Notes: a model not told the origin generated them from the sequence alone. A stretch of DNA of 64,000 nt from an uncultured Aquimonas sp. (GCF_937888285.1 NZ_CALART010000023.1:38502-102501), one strand, 5' to 3'. Positions 1 to 7,819 are shown, counted from the first letter of the stretch. Numbers and translations are program-made.

Positions 1-265
1 CACGCGCATGCGAGTCGTCGAACTTGGGCCCACGGCCGCCCTCGGCACGCTGGTCGTAGAGGTAGCCGCGGTAGTGCATGCGCAGGCGGTCGCCGGCCTG
101 CGCGGGCGCACCTTCACCCTCGCGCAGGTCGATCACCTCGATGCCGCGGAGGCTCCCGTACTCCGGAGGCAGCGCTGGCGGCACACACGCCGCCAGCAGC
201 AGGGCCAGGGCTGACGCCGGGAACACCCGGAGCACCTGCCTGCGCGCGTAGTCTGTTGGACTCAT
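1..265 (-). CDS. FKBP-type peptidyl-prolyl isomerase lipoprotein (3' part outside window)
   Basis: Only the first 88 codons are inside the window. The ATG at 265 gives a short N-region, a hydrophobic stretch and a lipobox ending LLLAAC with Cys27 as predicted lipidation site, so the protein should be membrane-anchored in the periplasm. From about residue 41 the sequence fits the opening of an FKBP domain: GIEVIDLREGEG, then GDRLRMHYRGYLYD, then GPKFDDS. In this family the domain isomerises X-Pro bonds and often acts as a folding chaperone. The rest of the domain lies left of position 1. The start is well placed because the lipobox follows it at the usual distance. It is divergent from the DUF2007 gene at 293, with a 27-nt gap that must hold both start regions. 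Confidence 0.8.
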   Translation of the reverse strand, partial: MSPTDYARRQVLRVFPASALALLLAACVPPALPPEYGSLRGIEVIDLREGEGAPAQAGDRLRMHYRGYLYDQRAEGGRGPKFDDSHAR

Positions 266-292
266 CTCTGATCGAACTCCTGCGACGGACCC

Positions 293-562
293 ATGCGCAA
301 AGTCTACGAGGCCCACAGCTACATCGACGCGCAGATCGCCCGCGGCTGGCTGGAGGCAGCGGGCATTCCGACGCTGGTGGCCGGCGAGCACCTCGGTGGC
401 GCCATGGGCGAGCTGCCGGTGTTCGGGCTGCACAGCCTGTGGGTCGGTGACGACAACGCGCAGGAGGCGCTGGACGTGCTGGCGGAGCTTGCGGCCCAGC
501 GCGAGGACGTCCGGACGGACGAGGACCTCGACGCGCTCGGCGACGAGATCCTGCCCGCCTGA
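293..562 (+). CDS. DUF2007 family small protein
   Basis: An 89-residue soluble protein that matches the DUF2007 ('putative signal transducing protein') pattern. It opens with MRKVYEAHSYIDAQIARGWLEAAGI, characteristic of a helix that spans residues removed or bypassed between two compartments of the fold, followed by a conserved region ending in LWV and an acidic tail (residues 70-89). Families of this type have a small ferredoxin-like fold; the role is unknown. It is convergent with the membrane protein that ends at 570, with only 7 nt between stop codons. An overlapping frame starting at 256 is a shadow. No signal peptide or membrane segment is visible. Confidence 0.75.
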   Translation: MRKVYEAHSYIDAQIARGWLEAAGIPTLVAGEHLGGAMGELPVFGLHSLWVGDDNAQEALDVLAELAAQREDVRTDEDLDALGDEILPA

Positions 563-569
563 GGCGTGA

Positions 570-1424
570 TCAAGGCTTGGGTGCGAAAGCCCGGCCCAGC
601 AGGGCGCCGTCGAAGCCCTCGCTTTCGCCCTCGCCGCTCGCGTAGCGGTACAGCGCCGCCGAATAGATGCCGGACAGCGCGGCCTGGATCAGCGCGCCCA
701 GCACCAGGGCGATGACCAGCGCCGCGACCGCCAGACCGATCAGCACCACGCTCTTGCTCATCGCGGCTGCGACGATCAGCGCCACGCCCAGCAGCAGCAC
801 CGCGAAGTTGATCAGGCCGAAAACCAGGCCGATACCGCCCTGGCCGATCACGTTCTCGCCCCAGGTGCGCTTGAGCAGCACCGCGCTTTCCTTCACCGCC
901 TCGAGCGGGCCGACATCGCGGCTGACCAGCACCGGCACGACAAGAAAACTGGCCACGGTCCAGGCTGCGCCAAGCAGGCCGGCGATCCAGCGGCCGATCC
1001 AGCCTGCGCGCTCCTGGATGGCGCGCAGGATCATGCCGACGGTGGCGGCGATCAGCGCATAGCCGAAGATCACGCCGAGCTTGCCGCCGGCGATGCGCAG
1101 GCCGTCGCTGACGGTCGGGTCACCGCCCTGCAGGCGGATCATCGCCGCGCCCACCAGCGCGGTGTTGAAGAAGAAGATCACGAAGTACTGGGCCAGGTAG
1201 AACAGAAAGGCCAGCACGTAGGCCAGCGGCGGCAGGCCCTCCTCGCCCATGCGATCGAGGCCGTCGAGCGCGCCCAGGCCCAGCGCCGGCAGGATGAAAG
1301 CCGCCGCCACCAGCAGGGTGGCGATCGAGGACAGCAGCGGGAACAGCAGCAGCTCCTTGTCCTGCTTCAGGACCGAAGCGCTGGCCTTGATCAGCGACCA
1401 GCTGCGCGCGAAACGTTCGAACAT
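570..1424 (-). CDS. DUF6159-like polytopic membrane protein
   Basis: A 284-residue integral membrane protein. The start chosen is the ATG at 1424 (MFERFARSWSLIKAS), because the frame upstream of it to 1604 has no membrane or family character. Five or six hydrophobic segments are visible, at roughly residues 28-50, 70-95, 120-140, 150-170, 205-228 and 230-252. The opening F-x-R-S-W-x-L-x-K-x-S followed by a LLLFP-type first membrane segment is typical of the uncharacterised DUF6159 membrane family. No catalytic motif can be seen and no function can be assigned. It lies on the same strand as fpr, about 100 nt downstream of the fpr stop, so read-through is possible but not shown. Confidence 0.7.
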   Translation of the reverse strand: MFERFARSWSLIKASASVLKQDKELLLFPLLSSIATLLVAAAFILPALGLGALDGLDRMGEEGLPPLAYVLAFLFYLAQYFVIFFFNTALVGAAMIRLQGGDPTVSDGLRIAGGKLGVIFGYALIAATVGMILRAIQERAGWIGRWIAGLLGAAWTVASFLVVPVLVSRDVGPLEAVKESAVLLKRTWGENVIGQGGIGLVFGLINFAVLLLGVALIVAAAMSKSVVLIGLAVAALVIALVLGALIQAALSGIYSAALYRYASGEGESEGFDGALLGRAFAPKP

Positions 1425-1524
1425 GGCGACACCCCCGAAAGCGCGAGCGCCCACCGTGGGCGCCGCGTGAAGACGAAGTATGCGTCGATTCGTGACGGCC
1501 GCGAACGCCGCTTCTGCCGCAGCT

Positions 1525-2337
1525 CTACTTGTCGACGAAGGCGCGCTCGAAGACGTAGTGGCCCGGCGTGCCGATGCGTGGGCTGACCTCGAAGCCGCGC
1601 GCATCCAGCAGGCGGCGGAAGTCGGCCAGCATGGCCGGGCTGCCGCAGATCATCGCGCGGTCCTGCGCGGGGTCGAGGGCATCGAGGCCGAGATCGCGCA
1701 TCATCTGGCCCGAATCCATCAGGTCGGTGATGCGGCCGTGGTGGACGAAGGGCTCGCGGCTCACCGCCGGGTAGTACAGCAGCGTGTTCCGAACCATCTC
1801 GCCGAGATACTCGTGCTGCTGCAGTTCGCGGCTCAGGAAATCGCGGTAGGCGAGGTCATGCTCCTCGCGCACGCCGTGGGCCACGATCACCCGCTCGTAG
1901 CGCTCGTAGGTCTCGGGGTCGCGGATGATCGCGAGGAAGGGCGCAAGGCCGGTGCCGGTGGCCAACAGGTAGAGATTGCGGCCGGGCTTGACGTCCGAGA
2001 TCAGCAGAGTGCCCGTAGGCTTCTTGCTGATCAGCAGCTCGTCGCCCGGCTGGATGTGCTGCAGGCGCGAGGTCAGCGCGCCGTCGGCGACCTTGATGCT
2101 CAGGAACTCCAGCTGCTCTTCCCAATTCGGGCTGCAGATCGAGTACGCGCGCAGCAGCGGCTTGCCCTCGACCATCAGGCCCAGCATCACGAACTGGCCG
2201 TTCTCGAAGCGCAGGCCCTCATCGCGGGTGCAGCGGATCGTGAAGTACTGGTCGGTCCAGTGGTGGACCTCGCGGACGGTTTCGATGCGGTAGGGCTTGT
2301 CGGCTTGCGTGCTGAGCGGCTGGACGGCGGCAGTCAT
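1525..2337 (-). CDS. fpr: Ferredoxin--NADP(+) reductase
   Basis: A 270-residue FAD/NAD(P)-binding oxidoreductase, a little longer than E. coli Fpr (248). It transfers electrons between NADPH and ferredoxin or flavodoxin in the cytoplasm. FAD-binding motif RAYSICS (about residues 84-90), followed by KVADGALTSRLQ and GDELLISKKPTGTLL, matches the Fpr subgroup. The nucleotide-binding loop LLATGTGLAPFLAII, the MICGSPAM motif and the C-terminal HYVFERAFVDK with a terminal lysine after the aromatic-containing tail are all present. The start at 2337 (MTAAVQPLST) is chosen over the longer frame to 2442, whose extra 35 residues are arginine/proline-rich and not family-like. It is divergent from the secreted gene at 2642, with 304 nt between. 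Confidence 0.92.
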   Translation of the reverse strand: MTAAVQPLSTQADKPYRIETVREVHHWTDQYFTIRCTRDEGLRFENGQFVMLGLMVEGKPLLRAYSICSPNWEEQLEFLSIKVADGALTSRLQHIQPGDELLISKKPTGTLLISDVKPGRNLYLLATGTGLAPFLAIIRDPETYERYERVIVAHGVREEHDLAYRDFLSRELQQHEYLGEMVRNTLLYYPAVSREPFVHHGRITDLMDSGQMMRDLGLDALDPAQDRAMICGSPAMLADFRRLLDARGFEVSPRIGTPGHYVFERAFVDK

Positions 2338-2641
2338 TCGATTCGTGATCCGCGCGGCCAGCCGCGCGAGTCCTGGGGGTCGCGGGCAGCAGCGCATGGG
2401 GGGAGGGGAGGGCCTCGACGCGGAGGCGATTCTGCGCGGCATTATCGCCTGTCATCTTGAGGGGACTCAAAGTCGGTGCCTGCGCCTGCCGCTCGACGAG
2501 TGGCGCTGGACGCACTGAGCCTGAACGCCGACTGTCCGATGCGTCCGTCTCCGACCTGTATGGGGGCTTGCCGGTCCGGCCTGCGGCCGGCAGAGTCGGG
2601 TTCGGCTTTTCTGGCCGACCTATACCTCTCTGGAGTCCACC
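2338..2641. other. Intergenic region between fpr and the cysteine-rich pair
   Basis: A 304-nt divergent intergenic stretch that should contain the promoters of fpr (minus) and of the secreted pair (plus). I see no convincing -35/-10 pair, operator palindrome or structured RNA. A Shine-Dalgarno-like CTCTGGAG lies just before the ATG at 2642. The long frames that cross this region on both strands are by-products of the high GC content. Confidence 0.5.
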
Positions 2642-3397
2642 ATGACCGCGCCTGTTCTGAGGCTTTCGCTGCTGCTGTGCTGCGCGCTCACCGCCGGGAT
2701 GACGCGTGCCGAGACCGCGCGCACGGCGCCGCCTTCGCCCGACTGTCTCGATGCACGCCGGATCGACCGCGTGTATCCGGTCTCCGCCTGGCAGCTGGCG
2801 GTCGCCCAGGACGACGGCCGGCGTTTCCGCGTCGAGCTGGATCAGGCTTGCCCGGTGGTGCGCTCGGCCGAAGCCGAGCTCAGCCTGCTCTCGCAGGACG
2901 GCTGGGCCTGCGGCGGCGAGCGCGAGTATGTCGTCGATGCGCGCAGCGGCGAGGCCTGCCGCATTGCTGCGCTGGCGCCGGCCGACGAGCGCGAGTTCGC
3001 GGCCCTGCTGCGCGATGCCGGTCGTGATCGCGCCGGCCAGCTGGCGGCAGTCGAGGTGAAGGCCAGCCTGCCGCGCGCGTTCCGCGGCACCCACGACCAT
3101 TGCTTCGCGGCGCGCCATGTACGCGCCTGGAGCGAGTCCGGTGAAGCGCTCGAAGTCGAGGTGTCGGCGCGCCGCTCCGGCGGCAATACGCGCTATCGCG
3201 TCGAGCTTGGCGAAGTCTGCCCCGACCTGGGTCGCGCGATCAGCGTGGGCTTCCGTTCGGGCACCGACAACGGCGTGATCTGCGGCAATGTGGGCGATCG
3301 CGTCGAGCTCATGGATGTCGGCCTGATTCCAGTGTCGCCGCTGGGCTCGCGCTGCTCGATCCGTGAGGTCTTTCCGATCGCGCAGGCGGCCCGCTGA
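2642..3397 (+). CDS. Secreted cysteine-rich protein with two DUF6491-like repeats, copy A
   Basis: A 251-residue protein with an N-terminal signal peptide (hydrophobic LSLLLCCALTAG, cleavage near residue 24, TRAET). The mature part contains two repeats of about 90-100 residues, each with the order D-C-(L/F)-x-A-R-x, then FRVELxxxC or YRVELxxxC, a central C followed by G, and a final C-(R/S)-I. Repeat 1 spans about residues 33-115 and repeat 2 about 150-245. This pattern resembles DUF6491 proteins of Lysobacterales; I recognise it from memory and have not tested it. Eight or so cysteines suggest disulfides, consistent with export. The stop overlaps the start of the next gene (TGATG), so the two are co-translated. 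Function unknown. Confidence 0.72.
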   Translation: MTAPVLRLSLLLCCALTAGMTRAETARTAPPSPDCLDARRIDRVYPVSAWQLAVAQDDGRRFRVELDQACPVVRSAEAELSLLSQDGWACGGEREYVVDARSGEACRIAALAPADEREFAALLRDAGRDRAGQLAAVEVKASLPRAFRGTHDHCFAARHVRAWSESGEALEVEVSARRSGGNTRYRVELGEVCPDLGRAISVGFRSGTDNGVICGNVGDRVELMDVGLIPVSPLGSRCSIREVFPIAQAAR

Positions 3398-4134
3398 TGC
3401 GCCGCGCGTTTCTCGCGCTGGCCTGCGCGCTGGCCTGCAGCGCTGTTGAGGCGCGCTCGCCGGCACCCGCACCGGACTGCCTGGACGCGCGTCGGGTCGA
3501 GACCTTCCACGCGCCCTCGGCCTGGCAGCTGGCGGTGGCACTGTCGAACGGCCAGCGTTTCCGGGTCGAGCTGGCCGAGGCCTGCGAGGCGGTGCTCCAG
3601 GCCGAGGCGCAGCCCAGCCTGCTGGCCCGCGAAGGCTGGGCCTGCGGCGAGGGCGCCTTCGTGCAGGTGCAGCCCTCCGGCCAGACCTGCGCGATCGCGG
3701 CGCTTGCCCCGGTCGATGGCCGTGAGTTCGCGCGGCTGGCGCGCGAGGCCTCCTCTCGCACCCTGGCCACGGTGGAAGTGAAGGGCGGCGCGCGCCCCGG
3801 ATTCGGCGGCAGCGCCGACTTCTGCTTCGCCTCGCGCCACCTGCGCGGTTGGAACGAAGCGGACGGCGGTCTGGTGGTCGAGACCTCGGCGCGGCGCGGT
3901 GGCGGCCGCACCCGCTACCGCGTCGAGCTCGACGGCAGCTGCCCCGATCTGGGGCGCTTCCAGAACATCGATTTCGCCTCCGGGGCCAACAACGGTCTGA
4001 TCTGCGGCAATACCGGCGACACCGTGGTCATCCTCCCGGCGGACCGTGCAGATCTCGGCGGCATGGCCGCCAGCCGCCTCGGCAGCCGTTGTCCGATCCG
4101 CGAGGTGTATCCGCTGTCGAACAGCCCGGGCTGA
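3397..4134 (+). CDS. Secreted cysteine-rich protein with two DUF6491-like repeats, copy B
   Basis: A 245-residue paralogue of the gene just upstream, starting within its stop codon (TGATG). It has a signal peptide (AFLALACALACSAVEA) and the same two-repeat layout: DCLDARRVETFHAPSAWQLAV with FRVELAEACEAV in repeat 1, then DFCFASRHLRGWN with YRVELDGSCPDLGR and SRCPIREVYPL in repeat 2. Both members keep the phrases SAWQLAVA, GWACG and GxRCxIREVxP, which shows a recent tandem duplication on top of the older internal duplication. No enzyme motif is visible; binding or scaffold function outside the membrane is a guess. The Tat-exported hydrolase begins 76 nt downstream and could be on the same transcript. 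Confidence 0.72.
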   Translation: MRRAFLALACALACSAVEARSPAPAPDCLDARRVETFHAPSAWQLAVALSNGQRFRVELAEACEAVLQAEAQPSLLAREGWACGEGAFVQVQPSGQTCAIAALAPVDGREFARLAREASSRTLATVEVKGGARPGFGGSADFCFASRHLRGWNEADGGLVVETSARRGGGRTRYRVELDGSCPDLGRFQNIDFASGANNGLICGNTGDTVVILPADRADLGGMAASRLGSRCPIREVYPLSNSPG

Positions 4135-4210
4135 GAGGCAAGCAACCGGTTCACGCGATCGCGATGCCCGCGCCACCAGCCTTGGCGGCCATTCATTCCG
4201 GGAGTCAGCC

Positions 4211-5110
4211 ATGAGCATGCCGCGCCGCCTCGACCAGCACGATTTCCACCCCGAAGTGCTGCGTCTGTTCGACCAGTTCGTGCACGGCGCCATCGACCGC
4301 CGCGCTTTTCTCGCAGGCGCAGGTCGCTATGCCGCGGGTGCTGCGGGTGCGGCGGGCCTGCTGGCGGCGCTCAGCCCGCAGTTCGCCGCGGCCCAGCAGG
4401 TGGCCGCGGACGACGCGCGGCTGCGCGCGGAGTACCGCGAGTTCGACTCGCCGCAGGGCCATGGCAAGGGGCGCGGCTACCTCGCCCAGCCAGCCGAGCC
4501 CACGGGCCCACTGCCCAGCGTGCTGGTGGTGCACGAGAACCGCGGCCTGAATCCGCATATCGAAGACGTCGCGCGTCGTCTGGCGCTCGCCGGCTATCGC
4601 GCCTTCGCGCCCGACGCGCTCTTCACCCTCGGCGGCTATCCCGGCGACGAGGACTCTGCGCGCGCGCTGTTTCCCCAGCTCGACCAGGCCAAGTGCCGTG
4701 AGGACTTCGTCGCAGCCTCGCGCTGGCTGCTGGCGCTCGAAGGCGGCAACGGCCGGCTCGGCGCTACCGGCTTCTGCTACGGCGGTGCGATCGTCAACCT
4801 GCTGGCCACGCGTCTGCCCGAGCTTGCTGCCGCTGCCCCCTACTACGGCGGCGCCGCGCCGCTGGAGGGCGTGCCGGACATCAAGGCCGAGCTGCTGGTG
4901 GTGCTCGCTGCCGACGATGAGCGGGTCAACGCGACCTGGCCGCCCTATGAGGCCGCGCTGACCGCTGCCGGCACGCGCTTTGCGCTGTTCCAGCCCGAGG
5001 GCACCCTGCACGGGTTCCACAACGACACCACGCCGCGCTACAGCGAAGCCGCCGCGCGCGAGGCCTGGGCGAAGACTCTCGCCTTGTTCGAGCGCGCCCT
5101 GCGCGGCTGA
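4211..5110 (+). CDS. Tat-exported dienelactone hydrolase family protein
   Basis: A 299-residue alpha/beta hydrolase of the dienelactone hydrolase group (YghX/ClcD-like). The N-terminal 29 residues precede a twin-arginine signal D-R-R-A-F-L-A-G-A-G with an alanine-rich hydrophobic core, so folded export to the periplasm is predicted. After VVHENRGLNPHIEDVARRLALAG (core motif of the family), the nucleophile elbow GFCYGG has Cys189 in place of serine, as in true dienelactone hydrolases. The acid LAADDERV and the histidine in GTLHGFHND complete the triad. The start at 4211 is chosen because it follows GGGAGTCAGCC and gives the Tat signal; the frame extends upstream to 4046 without sense. The physiological substrate cannot be told. 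Confidence 0.85.
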   Translation: MSMPRRLDQHDFHPEVLRLFDQFVHGAIDRRAFLAGAGRYAAGAAGAAGLLAALSPQFAAAQQVAADDARLRAEYREFDSPQGHGKGRGYLAQPAEPTGPLPSVLVVHENRGLNPHIEDVARRLALAGYRAFAPDALFTLGGYPGDEDSARALFPQLDQAKCREDFVAASRWLLALEGGNGRLGATGFCYGGAIVNLLATRLPELAAAAPYYGGAAPLEGVPDIKAELLVVLAADDERVNATWPPYEAALTAAGTRFALFQPEGTLHGFHNDTTPRYSEAAAREAWAKTLALFERALRG

Positions 5111-5171
5111 GGGCACTCGGGCAGAGGTGGATGGGGTCGTATACTTTCACGCCCCCTCCACGGTCGCCCCC

Positions 5172-5516
5172 ATGCCCGATTCGATCCCGTCCTGTCCGCA
5201 GTGCGGCTCCGAGAACACCTATCCGGATGGCGAGCAGTGGATCTGTCCTGACTGCGCCCACGAGTGGTCGCAGGCCGCGGGCGTCGAGGAAGACGAAACC
5301 GACGAACGCGTGGTGGTCGATGCCAACGGCACGCCGCTGGCCGATGGCGACTCGGTGGTACTGATCAAGGACCTCAAGGTCAAGGGCAGCTCGACCGTGC
5401 TCAAAGTCGGCAGCAAGGTGAAGAGCATCCGCCTGGTCGGTGGCGACCACGAGGTCGACTGCCGCATGGACGCCGGCAACTTCATGCTCAAGGCCTGCTA
5501 CCTGCGCAAGGCCTGA
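5172..5516 (+). CDS. yjdM: YjdM (PhnA-like) zinc-ribbon protein
   Basis: A 114-residue cytoplasmic protein close in length and pattern to E. coli YjdM (formerly PhnA). The N-terminal zinc ribbon has CPQC (Cys8, Cys11) and CPDC (Cys25, Cys28). The C-terminal half carries the signature DANGTPLADGDSVVLIKDLKVKGSS and KSIRLVGGDHEVDC. Despite its old name, the family is not the phosphonoacetate hydrolase and has no established enzymatic role. The 3' end overlaps the converging membrane-protein gene by 19 nt (5498-5516). Confidence 0.9.
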   Translation: MPDSIPSCPQCGSENTYPDGEQWICPDCAHEWSQAAGVEEDETDERVVVDANGTPLADGDSVVLIKDLKVKGSSTVLKVGSKVKSIRLVGGDHEVDCRMDAGNFMLKACYLRKA

Positions 5517-5914
5517 CCGACCCTGGGCGCTGCAGCGCTCAGACCGATCGCCAGCAGGGCGATCGACACGACATCGAACAGCAGCACCCGCTGCAGGGCG
5601 GGCGTGAGCGGCCAGTGCTGAAGACACAGCAGGGCGAAGGCGATGTCGCTGGCCAGCAGCAGGGCGCAGCCCGCGCGCAGCGAGCCGCGTCCGTTCAGCG
5701 CGAAGGCCAGCGGCAGGCTGAGCAGGGCGAACAGCAGGGCGCGGTGCTGCAGCAGCAGTTCCACGGCGGGTTCGATGCTCGCCTCCAGCGCATACAGTGC
5801 CTTCAGTGAGCCGGCGCCCAGCAGGCCCGGCAGCGGCAGCCAGTGGATCGCGATCGCGACCCACAGGCCCGCGCGGATCCACGGGCTGCCGAAACCGGAC
5901 TGCGCGCGCCGCAT
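5498..5914 (-). CDS. Small polytopic membrane protein (second of a pair)
   Basis: A 138-residue protein with about four hydrophobic helices (residues roughly 14-34, 58-75, 78-98 and 110-128). It begins immediately after the TGA of the upstream membrane gene (start 5914, stop of the neighbour 5915-5917), with no spacing, which implies translational coupling. I do not recognise the family; the pattern of short four-helix proteins next to a MmyB-type regulator occurs in many bacteria. Its last 19 nt overlap yjdM on the opposite strand. No charged residues in the membrane segments point to transport. Likely controlled with its partner by the divergent regulator at 6453. Confidence 0.65.
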   Translation of the reverse strand: MRRAQSGFGSPWIRAGLWVAIAIHWLPLPGLLGAGSLKALYALEASIEPAVELLLQHRALLFALLSLPLAFALNGRGSLRAGCALLLASDIAFALLCLQHWPLTPALQRVLLFDVVSIALLAIGLSAAAPRVGQALRR

Positions 5915-6334
5915 TCAGGCGATCGCCGCGGCGGCGGCGCCGATCCGCTCGCTGCGCTGCAGGCCCAACCACTGCAGCCCGGCGAACACCAGCACGCCCA
6001 GCGCCTGCGCGACCAGCAGGGTCCAGCCCAGCGCATTCGGCGCGATCCAGCCGAAGGCCGGCAGCACCAGGCTGGCCGCCGCCCATTCGACGTTGACGGC
6101 GATGGCGAGCCAGACGCTCCAGGCCGGCAGCCGCGCCTGGCCGCCCATCCAGCCGGTCAAGGCGGCCCAGCCGAACATGAAGGCGGCGATCAGGATCATC
6201 TGTTCGCGGCTGAAGCCGAGGGCGACGCTCAGCGGCACCAGCAGCAGGGGCACCGCCGCCGCGGCAGCCAGGCTGAGGATGGCGTCGAGTCGCAGGCCCA
6301 GGCGCAGCAGGGGTGAGGGAAGCACGGTGTTCAT
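5915..6334 (-). CDS. Small polytopic membrane protein (first of a pair)
   Basis: A 139-residue protein with four predicted membrane helices (about residues 14-38, 44-62, 70-92 and 102-125) and short loops. It starts at 6334, after a G-rich AAGGAGATC Shine-Dalgarno element on the minus strand, a strong signal. The next membrane gene follows with zero spacing. The promoter region is shared with the divergent MmyB-type regulator and contains a perfect inverted repeat at 6400-6416. I cannot name the family. Context suggests that the regulator controls this two-gene unit. Confidence 0.68.
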   Translation of the reverse strand: MNTVLPSPLLRLGLRLDAILSLAAAAAVPLLLVPLSVALGFSREQMILIAAFMFGWAALTGWMGGQARLPAWSVWLAIAVNVEWAAASLVLPAFGWIAPNALGWTLLVAQALGVLVFAGLQWLGLQRSERIGAAAAAIA

Positions 6335-6399
6335 GGCGGATCTCCTTGGGTTGGGGGCTGACTGCGCCTGCAGCTTCGGCCCGCGCCTGTCGGCGGTCG

Positions 6400-6416
6400 A
6401 TTACCTTCGAGGTAAT
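6400..6416. promoter_or_regulatory. Perfect palindrome in the divergent promoter (candidate MmyB-regulator operator)
   Basis: ATTACCT-TCG-AGGTAAT: two perfect 7-bp arms around 3 nt, an AT-richer island in GC-rich DNA. It lies 66 nt upstream of the membrane-gene start at 6334 and 37 nt upstream of the regulator start at 6453. Size and symmetry fit a dimeric helix-turn-helix repressor. That this regulator binds it is inferred from position only. Confidence 0.6.
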
Positions 6417-6452
6417 GCCCTGGCCGCGCTGGCGCGGGTAGCATCCGCCGCC

Positions 6453-7280
6453 ATGGACAGCCCCAGATCAACCCTCACGCCCGCGTCGTCCACCGCCATC
6501 GGCGGCCTGCTGCGCGACTGGCGTCAGCGACGTCGGCTCTCGCAGCTGGAGCTCGCGCTGGAGGCGGAGATCTCGACGCGCCACCTGAGCTTCATCGAAA
6601 CCGGCCGCGCCCGCCCCAGCCGCGAGCTGGTGCTGCACCTGGCCGCGCTGCTGGAGCTGCCGCTGCGCGAGCGCAACCGCTGGCTGCTGTCGGCGGGTTT
6701 TGCGCCGGCTTACGCCGAGGCCACGCTCGACAGCCCGGCGCTCGCTGCCGCGCGCGAGGCGGTGCAGCGGGTGATCGATCTGCACGCGCCGTTTCCTGCC
6801 GTCGCCGTGGATCGGCACTGGAACCTGCAGCTGGCCAACGCCAGTGCGCAGGCGCTGCTGGGCGCGGTCGCGCCCGAGCTGCTGCAGCCGCAGGCCAATG
6901 TGCTGCGCATCAGCCTGCATCCGCACGGGCTGGCGCCGCAGATCGTCAACCTGAAGCAGTGGCGTGGGCATCTGCTGGCGCGCCTGCGCCGCCAGGTCCA
7001 CGAGAGCAGCGATGCCGTGCTGGCCAGCCTGCTGGCCGAGCTGTCGACCTACCCGAGCCTGCCGCACGAGGCCGAGCATCACGACATCCCGGAGTCGCCG
7101 ACGCCCGATGTGCTGATGCTGTTCCGCCTGCGCAGTCCGTTGGGCGAGCTCGCCCTGTTCAGCACCATCACGGTGTTCGGGACACCGGCCGACGTCACCC
7201 TGTCCGAGCTCGCGCTGGAGTGCTTCTATCCGGCGGATGCCGCGACCGCGGAGCGGCTGCGCGCGCTCGCGAAGCCTTGA
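6453..7280 (+). CDS. XRE-family transcriptional regulator with MmyB-like ligand-binding domain
   Basis: A 275-residue regulator. Residues about 16-75 form an XRE helix-turn-helix: LLRDWRQRRRLSQLELALEAEISTRHLSFIETGRARPSRELVLHLAALLELPLRERNRWL. The rest matches the MmyB-like PAS-type domain, with LHAPFPAVAVDRHWNLQLANASAQALL, the LRISLHPHGLAPQIVNLKQW motif and an ending ELALECFYPAD. These proteins are thought to bind a small hydrophobic ligand. The ATG at 6453 is chosen because the HTH follows at once; the open frame runs back to 5643 but those residues overlap the divergent genes. It faces two membrane-protein genes and the palindrome at 6400-6416, which suggests autoregulation and control of that pair. 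Confidence 0.88.
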   Translation: MDSPRSTLTPASSTAIGGLLRDWRQRRRLSQLELALEAEISTRHLSFIETGRARPSRELVLHLAALLELPLRERNRWLLSAGFAPAYAEATLDSPALAAAREAVQRVIDLHAPFPAVAVDRHWNLQLANASAQALLGAVAPELLQPQANVLRISLHPHGLAPQIVNLKQWRGHLLARLRRQVHESSDAVLASLLAELSTYPSLPHEAEHHDIPESPTPDVLMLFRLRSPLGELALFSTITVFGTPADVTLSELALECFYPADAATAERLRALAKP

Positions 7281-7392
7281 GGTCCACACGGGTCCAGTCC
7301 CGCCTGGCCTTGGTCGGTCGTCGCGTGTCTGGCACAGGTCCGGACGCGTTCGGCCGCAACGCGGCGACGCCTGCGCTTCGCTCGGTCACGCC

Positions 7393-7474
7393 GGATCAGG
7401 CGTCGCGTGCTCGATCCGTGGGCGCGCCATCCATGGCGCGCGGCGGCGCTGAATTTTGCAGCGTTGCCTGGCGC
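7393..7474. repeat. Dispersed intergenic repeat, copy 1
   Basis: About 80 nt with blocks shared with 61738-61821: GGATCA(A/G)GCG, CTCGATCCG(C/T)GGGCGCGCC, a CGCGCG block, and CAGCGTTGCCT(T)GGCGC. Internal symmetry can form two hairpins: GCGCGCCAT-CC-ATGGCGCGC and CGCTG...CAGCG. It sits between the converging regulator (ends 7280) and sugE (ends 7484). Possibly a REP-like element and possibly used as a terminator. Confidence 0.6.
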
Positions 7475-7483
7475 TGACGCGCC

Positions 7484-7804
7484 TCAGCCGCTGCTGGCGA
7501 GCTTCAACCCGGCGATGCCGGCGACCACCAGCACCAGGCTGATCGCCTTCAGCGTCGACATCGGCTCGTCGAACAGCAGCACGCCGGCCAGCGCCGTGCC
7601 GATCGCACCGATCCCGACCCACACGGCATAGGCCGTGCCCAGCGGCAGCGTGCGCAGGGCCAGGCTCAGGAGATAGAAGCTGGCGGCCATGGCGGCGAGG
7701 GTGAGCGCAGTCGGCGCCGGGCGGGTGAAGCCCTCGGTGTACTTCAGGCCGATGGCCCAGAGGATTTCCAGCACACCTGCGAGGAACAGCAAGATCCAGC
7801 TCAT
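7484..7804 (-). CDS. sugE: SugE/Gdx small multidrug-resistance-family guanidinium exporter
   Basis: A 106-residue four-helix membrane protein of the SMR family. The first helix MSWILLFLAGVLEILWAIGLKY carries the essential Glu13 in the Gdx context (GVLEILWA), and the second carries GTAYAVWVGIGAIGTALAG, typical of SugE/Gdx. Members of this subgroup exchange guanidinium for protons across the inner membrane as antiparallel dimers. The ATG at 7804 is chosen over the open frame to 7915 because the riboswitch occupies 7820-7870 and a GGGAG Shine-Dalgarno sits just upstream of 7804. The guanidine-II riboswitch in its leader supports guanidinium rather than drug export as the role. Confidence 0.93.
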   Translation of the reverse strand: MSWILLFLAGVLEILWAIGLKYTEGFTRPAPTALTLAAMAASFYLLSLALRTLPLGTAYAVWVGIGAIGTALAGVLLFDEPMSTLKAISLVLVVAGIAGLKLASSG

Positions 7805-7819
7805 GGGTGACTCCCAGTG

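Noticed and set aside
2219..3541. 440-codon minus-strand frame across the cysteine-rich pair
   Set aside because: It is antisense to two convincing signal-peptide proteins and has an arginine/alanine-rich composition with no family logic.
5643..6452. N-terminal extension of the MmyB-type regulator
   Set aside because: It would overlap two membrane-protein genes on the other strand and the palindrome; the HTH begins just after the ATG at 6453.
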